Shown in pieces: positions 1-5,391 of a DNA stretch of 5,391 nt. Both the position numbers and the translations under genes were made by a program. Position 1 is the stretch's first letter. Each line of letters starts with the position of its first letter. The notes under the pieces are model-generated. The model was not told where the DNA came from, made no database searches, and was given only the letters and a program-made list of their open reading frames with translations. Source of the DNA: Clostridiales bacterium (GTDB lineage: Bacteria > Bacillota_A > Clostridia > Lachnospirales > Lachnospiraceae); NCBI GenBank assembly GCA_030154385.1, contig JASKJZ010000200.1, forward strand, positions 1 to 5,391, in the 5' to 3' direction.

Positions 1-872
1 CCACTCGCAAATGCAGATTCTTCATTTTCAAGAGCCGTTTCCAAAGGCTTAGTATCTCCATATTTTACGGTCAAGTCAATAAAATCAAAGAAATTATTGT
101 ATAGTTCTGGATAGTCGGAAACCTTTGCCTCTCCACTTTCAAATTTTTTAACGAGCATTGCAACATCAGTACCAGCATTTGCTGCCGCTGCCGCTAAGAA
201 ATGCTGCCATACATGCTTATAGACCCACCATTCGCTATAACCTGTCGTAAATGGTGTATAGCCTGCGGCTGATAATTTTTCGCAAGCATCCTTCATTGCA
301 CTTATTGTACTTGGAAATTGGCTAATTCCTGCTTTTTCAAAAATGTCCTGATTGTAAATCATTCCAAAGTAGTTTCCTTTGATTGCAACTCCATAAAGGC
401 CGCCACCTTCCTCCGTAGATGCCATGGCTGAGGCAACAGAAGGAAGCATGGTTTTCGCAAGTGGCTGATCCGATAGATCATAAGACCATTCTCTGTATAC
501 ATCGATTTCTTTTCCCGATGTAGAAGAAAAGATATCAGGGACATCGCCCGAATTAAGTTTTGCCTTCAAAAGAGTTGAATAATCGTTTTGCGTTGTTTCA
601 TAATTAATCGTAACATTGGGAGCCACCTCTTTATAGGCATCAATGAGTGTATTAATCGCATCCGCATATTCTGGCTGGCTGATAAAAATATTGATTTCTG
701 CTGGTTCATTACTTGTGGTATCCGTCGCGGTATCCGCCGTGTCCTGGGTAACCGCCGTATCATTTGTTTTGGTGTCATTTGCTACTTCCTTGGTCCCATT
801 GTTTCCACATCCGCTTAGCAATCCCACTACCATTGCTGTACAAAGTAACATACTAACCACTTTTCGTTTCAT
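1..872 (-). CDS. Extracellular solute (sugar)-binding lipoprotein of a CUT1 ABC importer, C-terminus cut by window edge
   Basis: Captures an extracellular carbohydrate and delivers it to the two permeases encoded just upstream. My translation from ATG at 872 is open for 290 codons and leaves the window without a stop. Residues 1-22 are a lipoprotein signal peptide: basic MKRK, a hydrophobic core, then lipobox LLSGC with the lipidated cysteine at C22. Residues about 27-57 form a Thr/Asp-rich, low-complexity tether. The mature fold begins near residue 58 (EINIFISQ), followed by a typical SBP_bac_1/SBP_bac_8 pattern: LKAKLNSGDVPDIF (102-115), GLYGVAIKGNYFGMIYNQDIFEKAGI (around 158-183) and a Trp-rich stretch at 215-222 (WWVYKHVW) of the sort that can stack on sugar rings. 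The last residues, ESAFAS, resemble the point where family members continue with G-K-A-A-M. Family members are usually about 420-460 residues, so roughly a third is missing. The start is fixed by AGGAGG six bases upstream. Unusually, this gene follows the permeases. The substrate is not identifiable. Confidence 0.93.
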   Translation of the reverse strand, partial: MKRKVVSMLLCTAMVVGLLSGCGNNGTKEVANDTKTNDTAVTQDTADTATDTTSNEPAEINIFISQPEYADAINTLIDAYKEVAPNVTINYETTQNDYSTLLKAKLNSGDVPDIFSSTSGKEIDVYREWSYDLSDQPLAKTMLPSVASAMASTEEGGGLYGVAIKGNYFGMIYNQDIFEKAGISQFPSTISAMKDACEKLSAAGYTPFTTGYSEWWVYKHVWQHFLAAAAANAGTDVAMLVKKFESGEAKVSDYPELYNNFFDFIDLTVKYGDTKPLETALENEESAFAS

Positions 873-877
873 AAAAT

Positions 878-884
878 ACCTCCT
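878..884 (-). promoter_or_regulatory. Strong ribosome binding site of the binding-protein gene
   Basis: On the minus strand AGGAGGT lies five bases before the ATG at 872. It is a near-ideal Shine-Dalgarno sequence, and it decides the start. It fits the need for much more binding protein than permease. Confidence 0.85.
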
Positions 885-904
885 CTTAATTTAACATTTC
901 ATTC

Positions 905-923
905 TGCCATGTTAGGCATGGCA
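905..923 (-). repeat. Stem-loop in permease/binding-protein intergenic region (proximal to the binding-protein gene)
   Basis: A perfect inverted repeat TGCCATG / CATGGCA (7 bp stem, 5-base loop) lies 33 bases before the binding-protein start codon. It is not followed by a T-tract, so it is not a standard terminator. It may act as a 5' mRNA stabiliser or processing site for the binding-protein part of the transcript; that role is inference. Confidence 0.65.
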
Positions 924-933
924 CCTATATTAA

Positions 934-954
934 TTTTGGCGTTTCCTGCCAAAA
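934..954 (-). repeat. Stem-loop just downstream of the second permease gene
   Basis: A perfect inverted repeat TTTTGGC / GCCAAAA (7 bp stem, 7-base loop AGGAAAC) lies 15 bases past the permease stop codon. The downstream arm ends in A rather than T on the transcribed strand, so termination would be weak. It could protect the 3' end of the permease message, or allow partial termination. The loop is purine-rich and carries AGGA. Confidence 0.65.
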
Positions 955-969
955 AACAATATCATCAAC

Positions 970-1809
970 TTAACCCTTTACTGCACCAGCTACAACGCCT
1001 TCTACGATATATTTTTGTAATAGAACAAAAATCAAAATAGAAGGGACTACGGCAAGCACCATCGCTGTCATTGCATAATGCCATTTCGTATTCATCTGCC
1101 CAACAAAGGTATAAGCCGCTAAAACAAGGGTCTTTGTTTTGTTATCGCTGTTGACCATTAAAAGTGGAAGCAAAAAGTCATTCCAAATCCACATCACATC
1201 CAATACGATTACCGTGACCGTAACGGACTTTAAAAGTGGAAAAATAACCGATACAAAGGTTCTTGTCGTCGAAGCACCATCAATCTTTGCACTCTCATCT
1301 AGCTCCTTTGGAATGGTCTTCATAAAATTGTAGAAAGTAAATGTCGCCATTGGAATTCCAAACCCCCAGTACTGGATACCAAGTCCTAATTTGCTTCCCG
1401 AAAGATGTACGATGGTCATCGTTTTTAACAAGGTTATCATAATGGTCTGGAACGGAATCAACATAGGTGTGATAATTAGAAAATGAATCAATCTTGTATA
1501 ACGATTTCTCCTTCTATCAAGGATATAAGCGGTAGAGGAAGAAAAAAACACAATTCCGATAATACCCACAACCGTAATAAATACATTATTTAAAAATAAA
1601 TGCGCATAATCAATTTTATCAATGACATACTGATAATTTTCAAAAGCGAGTTTTTTAGGCAGTGCAATCGCATTCGAGACAATTTCGCCAAACGGCTTAA
1701 AGGAATTCATCAACATCAAAAAAACGGGATAAATATAGACAAGTGCCAATACCGTAATAATTAATAAGAATAAGACACGCCCTATTCTCTTCTTTCTCGT
1801 AATTTGCAT
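970..1809 (-). CDS. CUT1 ABC importer inner permease, MalG/UgpE-like (AraQ type)
   Basis: One half of the membrane channel that moves the bound sugar across the cytoplasmic membrane. It is 279 residues, normal for this family. Hydrophobic segments lie near residues 11-33, 71-95, 107-129, 143-163, 194-218 and 245-266, giving the expected six. The EAA loop that contacts the ATPase is at 169-191 (E-L-D-E-S-A-K-I-D-G-A, ending F-P-L). WNDFLLPL (209-216) and the C-terminal LQKYIVEGVVAGAVKG (264-279) are hallmark MalG-side sequences of CUT1 systems. The ATG shares its A with the last base of the upstream permease stop codon (TAATG), so translation is probably coupled. A strong GGGAGGTGG Shine-Dalgarno sequence (minus strand, 1817-1825) also supports the start. 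The substrate cannot be inferred from this subunit. Confidence 0.95.
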   Translation of the reverse strand: MQITRKKRIGRVLFLLIITVLALVYIYPVFLMLMNSFKPFGEIVSNAIALPKKLAFENYQYVIDKIDYAHLFLNNVFITVVGIIGIVFFSSSTAYILDRRRNRYTRLIHFLIITPMLIPFQTIMITLLKTMTIVHLSGSKLGLGIQYWGFGIPMATFTFYNFMKTIPKELDESAKIDGASTTRTFVSVIFPLLKSVTVTVIVLDVMWIWNDFLLPLLMVNSDNKTKTLVLAAYTFVGQMNTKWHYAMTAMVLAVVPSILIFVLLQKYIVEGVVAGAVKG

Positions 1810-2696
1810 TAGCTTTCCACCTCCCTGCTGCTAAAAAATTTTAATACAATCTGCGTTATGAGTAATACAAATAGGAAATAAACAATGGATTCTGCTGATC
1901 CTAGCCCATAATGATTATTCTGAAAAGCTTCTTTATAAATTTGAAGTGCCACACTATAGGTTGCTCCCCCAGGTCCACCCTTTGTCAGGGCTAAAATGAT
2001 ATCAAATACCTTCAATGCATTGGTAAGTGACATGAAAATACAGGTCGTAATGGAAGGTCCAAGCAAAGGTAGTGTCACCTTAAAAAAGCGTTGTCTTCCA
2101 GTCGCCCCATCTACTACTGCCGCCTCTAGCACATCCTTTGGCACTGCCTGTAATCCTGCAATATACAGCACGATATAAAAACCAAGCGACTGCCATACCC
2201 CAACAAAAGCTACGGAATAGAACGCAAGCTTTGGATCCCCCAACCAGCTATAATTCCAAATGCTCCAGCCGGTAAGCTCATACAGCATGGCAAAGCCCTG
2301 TGTGAAAATAAACTTCCATATAAATCCTACAATCGTCATACTCATGATATAGGGAATAAAAAACACACCACGAACCAGATTGACAAAACGAAATTTCTTT
2401 GTTAAAACAAGTGCGAGCGCAATCGCGATTATATTAGAAAGAATGACAAACGCAATCGTATACTTTCCGGTAAATATCAATGCATGTTTAAAATCCGTGC
2501 TTTCTGCAAAAATTGTCCGAAAGTTATCAAACCCAATAAAGGTTGGTTCCTTTGCAATTCCGTTCCATTCTGTTAAGGAATAGAAGCCACTCATAATAAA
2601 TGGAATATAGAGCATTAACGATACCAAAACGAAGGATGGTATGGTATACAACATATTTTCCAAGATTTCTTTTTGTTTTCTTTTTGATGTCAGCAT
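1809..2696 (-). CDS. CUT1 ABC importer inner permease, MalF/UgpA-like
   Basis: The other half of the heterodimeric sugar channel and the first gene of the transporter operon. It has 295 residues. Hydrophobic segments lie near 16-38, 73-99, 108-131, 158-182, 212-232 and 267-288. The N-terminus carries the family pattern IPFIMSGFYSLTEWNG followed by F-I-G-F-D-N-F. The EAA loop sits at 190-216 (LEAAVVDGA, then F-F-K-V-T-L-P-L-L-G-P). After it comes FDIILALTKGGPGGAT (231-246), which is diagnostic of the MalF/UgpA side. The start ATG at 2696 is preceded by AAAGGGGTGA four bases away (minus strand, 2701-2710). The next permease gene starts on its stop codon. Beyond its start lies the divergent promoter region shared with the sensor kinase gene. 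There is no long periplasmic P2 loop as in enterobacterial MalF, as expected in a Gram-positive. Confidence 0.95.
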   Translation of the reverse strand: MLTSKRKQKEILENMLYTIPSFVLVSLMLYIPFIMSGFYSLTEWNGIAKEPTFIGFDNFRTIFAESTDFKHALIFTGKYTIAFVILSNIIAIALALVLTKKFRFVNLVRGVFFIPYIMSMTIVGFIWKFIFTQGFAMLYELTGWSIWNYSWLGDPKLAFYSVAFVGVWQSLGFYIVLYIAGLQAVPKDVLEAAVVDGATGRQRFFKVTLPLLGPSITTCIFMSLTNALKVFDIILALTKGGPGGATYSVALQIYKEAFQNNHYGLGSAESIVYFLFVLLITQIVLKFFSSREVES

Positions 2697-2713
2697 TTCC
2701 TCACCCCTTTTTC

Positions 2714-2764
2714 ATATTGCATAGATTATTTACGTTTTTTATTATATCGCATACATAGTGCATA
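2714..2764 (-). repeat. Three copies of a TATGC-centred 10-mer around the transporter promoter
   Basis: On the minus strand, TATGCACTAT (2755-2764), TATGCGATAT (2744-2753) and TATGCAATAT (2714-2723) are direct repeats. The second and third differ by one base, the first and second by two. The first two start 11 bases apart and the third 30 bases further on, so they lie on roughly the same face of the helix. They overlap the -10 region and the likely transcription start. They are candidate regulator half-sites; the region is AT-rich, so chance is a real alternative. Confidence 0.4.
2741..2746 (-). promoter_or_regulatory. Candidate -10 element of the transporter operon promoter
   Basis: A perfect TATAAT is read on the minus strand 44 bases before the permease start codon, giving a leader of roughly 35-40 bases. 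At spacings of 16-18 bases the upstream sequence is only a T-run (TTTTTT at 2764-2769), with no good TTGACA match. A consensus -10 with a poor -35 fits a promoter that needs an activator, such as the AraC-type regulator encoded on the right. The activator link is inference. Confidence 0.5.
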
Positions 2765-2822
2765 AAAAATGGAAAATCAAAAACAATAGCGGGTAAAATA
2801 TTGAACAAATCATGCGTGTTAT

Positions 2823-2851
2823 TTGTCTTTTTTTTCGTATTATTGTATGAT
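2823..2851 (+). promoter_or_regulatory. Candidate sigma-A-type promoter for the two-component operon
   Basis: TTGTCT (2823-2828, four of six consensus bases) and TATGAT (2846-2851, five of six) are separated by exactly 17 bases. Transcription would start near 2858, giving a leader of about 38 bases before the kinase ATG. That is too short for a riboswitch. An eight-T run (2828-2835) begins at the last base of the -35 and fills the first part of the spacer. Confidence 0.55.
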
Positions 2852-2895
2852 GATACCAGAATCATATCCCATCACAGTCTGAGAGGAAAACTCCT

Positions 2896-4635
2896 ATGAA
2901 CCAAAAAAATATATTACGATATTTAAATACAATCCCATTGTGGACACAATTGATTACACTTATGACCTTTATCCTATCACTTACCATTGTTGTAATTTTA
3001 GGAAATAATTATTCAAGAAACCGTGCCGCCATTTTAGAGACACAGGTAAACACCACGAATAAGCTGCTGCATTTAGAAGCGGAGAATTTTGATCAATATA
3101 TCAAGGATTTGATCTATTTCTCCATTCAACCTTGCTATGACAGTAAATTAAGCCGTATTTTTGATACCAAATTTCCTTTGGACACTTCCCAAAAAAGCTA
3201 TGTAAAAAACCAAATGCGTGCATATTATTATGCGAGAAATGACTTAATTTCCTACCATATTTATTTGACAGGGCAGTCCATTGAGTTTATCCAAAACTTG
3301 GGGACACAAAAAACTGTGCTCGGTTCTAAGCCGGAACAAACAAAAGGCACTGCTATACTTCCCGCATCCTCTGACAAAGCTTTCCTGGATTTTTATCACA
3401 CCATCATTCGCATCAAGGATAAAGAACCGATTGCAATCGTAAAAGTAACAGTTGATCAGTCTTATATAAAATCACTTGTCAAAAACCATAATGACAATGG
3501 GGAATTTCTCTGTATATTAAATGAAAACAATGACCTTCTCTACAGTGGAAATCAGAGCTTAATTCACCGTAATCATACGCAGGCGCTAAAAAAAGTGATA
3601 AACAATACAGCAAATGATTATGTTACGCTAAAAATAAAGGATCAGTCCTTTATTGTAACAATGAGTGAAAGCAATTCTTATCATATAAAGCTTGTATCCT
3701 TTACGCCTTCGACGGTTGTGGACACTGCTATCTTACATGCCTTCCAAATTAGTCTATTGATGGGTGTTTTGGTATGGATAATTGCCATATTATTAACAAC
3801 CGCATTGATTCGGTTTACCACCATCCCACTCTCAACGCTTGCCAACAATCTGCGAAATGTTGGAAATGGAGACTTCACCACAACCGTGGATATCGGCGGT
3901 AATCGGGAAATCACAAATCTTTCGTATGATTTTAACTATATGATCCAGCATATTGATGCCTTGATTAAGAAAAACTACGTATCAGAGCTCAATGAAAAAA
4001 CAGCAAGACTAATTGCACTAGAAGCACAGCTAAACCCCCATTTTTTGTACAATACCCTACAGGTCATCTCGACCGAAGCCTTAATCAATGATCAACCAAA
4101 AATCAATAAAATGATAACCTCTCTGGCAAGCATCCTGCGCTATACCATAAAAGGCGGCGATTTGGTAAGCCTTTCTTCCGAACTCGAGTACGTCAATCAT
4201 TATATTCTGCTTCAAAAAATGCGTTTAGAAGAAAAGCTAACGGTATCCGTCGAAACGGATTCCTCGGCTCTTACCTACCTGGTACCAAAAATAAGCATTC
4301 AAACGTTAGTGGAAAATTCCATCTTACATGGTATGGGAAAAAGTGATCATCCCATCCATATTCATGTCTCTTCCCGAATTTGTGAATCCCTATTGGTCAT
4401 TCAAGTGGACGATGATGGCTGCGGAATCTCTCCTGAATATCTAGATGAGCTAACCCTTGCCTGTGCGACTAACCAAGCAACCGATCAAAAGCTAGGAATC
4501 GGCCTCGTTAATCTGAATAGCCGCTTGAAATTATTATATGAAGGAAAAGCTAGCTTTCAAATCGACAGTAAGGAAGGCGCATATACTTCAATTATCCTGA
4601 CAATACCCATTATAAAGGAGAATACCTATGTATAA
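2896..4635 (+). CDS. YesM-type membrane sensor histidine kinase (HAMP, His_kinase, HATPase_c)
   Basis: Senses an extracellular signal and phosphorylates the response regulator encoded next to it. Layout of the 579 residues: transmembrane segment 1 at about 15-36; an extracellular sensor region at about 37-280, plausibly a dCache-type fold, with FYHTIIRIKDKEPIAIVKV at 166-184; transmembrane segment 2 at about 282-306; HAMP at about 303-356 (P-L-S-T-L then G-D-F); and a His_kinase (PF06580) dimerisation and phosphotransfer region containing LEAQLNPHFLYNTLQ with phosphoacceptor H382. The ATPase domain has its N box at 471-480 (N474), D506-D507-G-C-G-I as the G1 box and GIGL at 534-537 as the G2 box. 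All key catalytic residues are present. The start has AGAGG (2882-2886) nine bases upstream. The gene is divergent from the transporter operon and overlaps the regulator gene by 8 bases. YesM-like kinases next to CUT1 importers commonly control sugar uptake; the ligand here is unknown. Confidence 0.95.
   Translation: MNQKNILRYLNTIPLWTQLITLMTFILSLTIVVILGNNYSRNRAAILETQVNTTNKLLHLEAENFDQYIKDLIYFSIQPCYDSKLSRIFDTKFPLDTSQKSYVKNQMRAYYYARNDLISYHIYLTGQSIEFIQNLGTQKTVLGSKPEQTKGTAILPASSDKAFLDFYHTIIRIKDKEPIAIVKVTVDQSYIKSLVKNHNDNGEFLCILNENNDLLYSGNQSLIHRNHTQALKKVINNTANDYVTLKIKDQSFIVTMSESNSYHIKLVSFTPSTVVDTAILHAFQISLLMGVLVWIIAILLTTALIRFTTIPLSTLANNLRNVGNGDFTTTVDIGGNREITNLSYDFNYMIQHIDALIKKNYVSELNEKTARLIALEAQLNPHFLYNTLQVISTEALINDQPKINKMITSLASILRYTIKGGDLVSLSSELEYVNHYILLQKMRLEEKLTVSVETDSSALTYLVPKISIQTLVENSILHGMGKSDHPIHIHVSSRICESLLVIQVDDDGCGISPEYLDELTLACATNQATDQKLGIGLVNLNSRLKLLYEGKASFQIDSKEGAYTSIILTIPIIKENTYV
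4614..4620 (+). promoter_or_regulatory. Ribosome binding site of the response regulator, inside the kinase gene
   Basis: AAAGGAG lies seven bases before the ATG at 4628, within the last codons of the kinase. It fixes the regulator start and gives the 8-base overlap (4628-4635), a sign of translational coupling between kinase and regulator. Confidence 0.8.
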
Positions 4636-5391
4636 ATCTTTAATTATAGACGACGAGAAGGCCGTACACATAGCCATTCGTAAATTAGGGAAGTGGAAAA
4701 CGTACCACCTGGAGCCTCCCATCACTGCAGCAAATGGAAAGGAAGGTCTTTATGCAATGCGTGAGCTCCGGCCAAGCCTGGTTTTTGTTGATATGCATAT
4801 GCCGATTATGGATGGAATCGAGTTCTTAAGGCTTGCGCAGCACGAATTTCCAGAAACAAAATATATTGTCATTAGTGGTTATGACGATTTTCATTATGCG
4901 CAATCCGCCATTAAATTGGGAGCCATTGATTATATTTTAAAGCCAATTGTAGAGGAGGAATTAAACGCTTCTATACAACGTGCCGTCCTTCTTCTCAACC
5001 CTAGCTTTACTCCCGTCGAAGGAGACATGGAAGAAACTCCTGTTTCCGCAAATGAGATAATTGTCATAATTAAAGATTACCTCGATAAAAACTATAGCCA
5101 AAATGTTTCCCTCTCCTCTTTTTCGGATCAGTATTTTTTTTCGAAGGAATATTTATCTAAAATTTTCAAATCAACCTATGGAATCGGAATCTATGAATAT
5201 GTCCAAAAAGTAAGAATGGAGCGTGCCAGTGAATTGCTTCTAGACGACTCCCTAAAGATTCAATGGATTGCTGAGAGGCTCGGTTTTGCAGACAGCAACT
5301 ACTTTAGTAAAGCTTTTCGCAATTACTACGGAATGACCCCTTCGCAATTTCGAAAAAATAAAATAGAAAAGGGATTGACAAGGGTAAAATC
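4628..5391 (+). CDS. YesN-type response regulator (receiver plus AraC-family DNA-binding domain), end cut by window edge
   Basis: Cytoplasmic partner of the kinase; when phosphorylated it should bind DNA and control transcription, most likely of the divergent sugar importer. My translation gives 254 codons, open at the window edge. The receiver spans about 1-120: acidic pocket D8/D9, phosphoacceptor D55 (LVFVDMHMPIMDG), switch residue S83 (VISGYDDF) and K105 (DYILKP). A short linker follows (about 121-141). The AraC/XylS HTH_18 domain spans about 145-243, with the first helix-turn-helix around 160-183 and the second in IAERLGFADSNYFSKAFRNYYGMTPSQFR (214-242), the family signature. Because that signature is complete and followed by basic residues, probably only a few C-terminal residues are missing. 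The linker is much shorter than in many YesN proteins, which carry 350-530 residues. The gene is co-transcribed with the kinase. Confidence 0.95.
   Translation, partial: MYKSLIIDDEKAVHIAIRKLGKWKTYHLEPPITAANGKEGLYAMRELRPSLVFVDMHMPIMDGIEFLRLAQHEFPETKYIVISGYDDFHYAQSAIKLGAIDYILKPIVEEELNASIQRAVLLLNPSFTPVEGDMEETPVSANEIIVIIKDYLDKNYSQNVSLSSFSDQYFFSKEYLSKIFKSTYGIGIYEYVQKVRMERASELLLDDSLKIQWIAERLGFADSNYFSKAFRNYYGMTPSQFRKNKIEKGLTRVK

Noticed and set aside
359..778. Minus-strand open frames of 61 and 70 residues
   Set aside because: They are out-of-frame shadows inside the binding-protein gene, whose own frame is continuous through the region and shows family motifs.
588..894. Plus-strand open frames of 76 and 83 residues opposite the binding-protein gene
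   Set aside because: They lie antisense to the signal peptide, tether and early mature region of a clearly coding lipoprotein gene, have no recognisable domain, and their hydrophobicity follows from the opposite-strand codons.
934..954. Intrinsic terminator after the permease gene
   Set aside because: The stem is perfect but is followed on the transcript by ATTAATAT rather than a U-run, and the binding-protein gene lies only 97 bases downstream in the same direction.
1139..2583. Short plus-strand open frames within the two permease genes
   Set aside because: They are antisense to well-conserved permease sequence, with no ribosome binding site or domain support.
2727..2740. CcpA cre site in the transporter leader (AAAAAACGTAAATA on the minus strand)
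   Set aside because: The central CG and A/T flanks fit, but the outer TG and the outer C of the consensus are missing, so the match is no better than expected in AT-rich DNA.
2697..2895. Riboswitch or small RNA in the divergent region
   Set aside because: Both predicted leaders are under about 45 bases and there is no extended structured element or terminator.
3681..3914. 77-residue minus-strand frame within the kinase gene
   Set aside because: It is antisense to the second transmembrane segment and HAMP region of an intact kinase; no independent evidence of coding.

Overview
The window looks like a carbohydrate-uptake and sensing locus from a low-GC Gram-positive anaerobe, most plausibly a member of the Clostridia (Lachnospiraceae-like). 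This rests on the AT-rich base composition, strong AGGAGG-type ribosome binding sites, a lipobox-bearing substrate-binding lipoprotein, and the pairing of a YesM-type histidine kinase with a YesN-type AraC response regulator. The organism assignment is inference from style; no rRNA or other taxonomic marker is present.

Left half, minus strand (read right to left): an ABC importer operon of the CUT1 (carbohydrate uptake transporter 1) type. It runs MalF/UgpA-like permease (1809-2696), MalG/UgpE-like permease (970-1809, overlapping the first by one base), a 97-base gap carrying two perfect 7-bp stem-loops, then the substrate-binding lipoprotein (start at 872, running off the left edge). No ATPase gene is visible, as is common for CUT1 systems that use a shared MsiK/MalK-type ATPase, although one could lie beyond the left edge.

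Middle (2697-2895): a 199-base divergent intergenic region. It holds a perfect TATAAT -10 element without a good -35 facing the transporter, and a better-formed sigma-A-type promoter facing the regulators. Three copies of a TATGC-centred 10-mer surround the transporter -10 and are a candidate operator.

Right half, plus strand: a two-component system. A 579-residue membrane sensor kinase (2896-4635) overlaps by 8 bases an AraC-family response regulator (4628 to the right edge, with both functional domains apparently present).

The likely working model is that the kinase senses an extracellular sugar, directly or through the binding protein, phosphorylates the regulator at D55, and the regulator activates the weak-minus-35 transporter promoter. 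The substrate cannot be read from the sequence. I find no mobile element, CRISPR array, RNA gene or clear intrinsic terminator, and no gene-free stretch longer than 300 bases. The overall architecture is a well-known type; the most interesting details are in the two intergenic regions.
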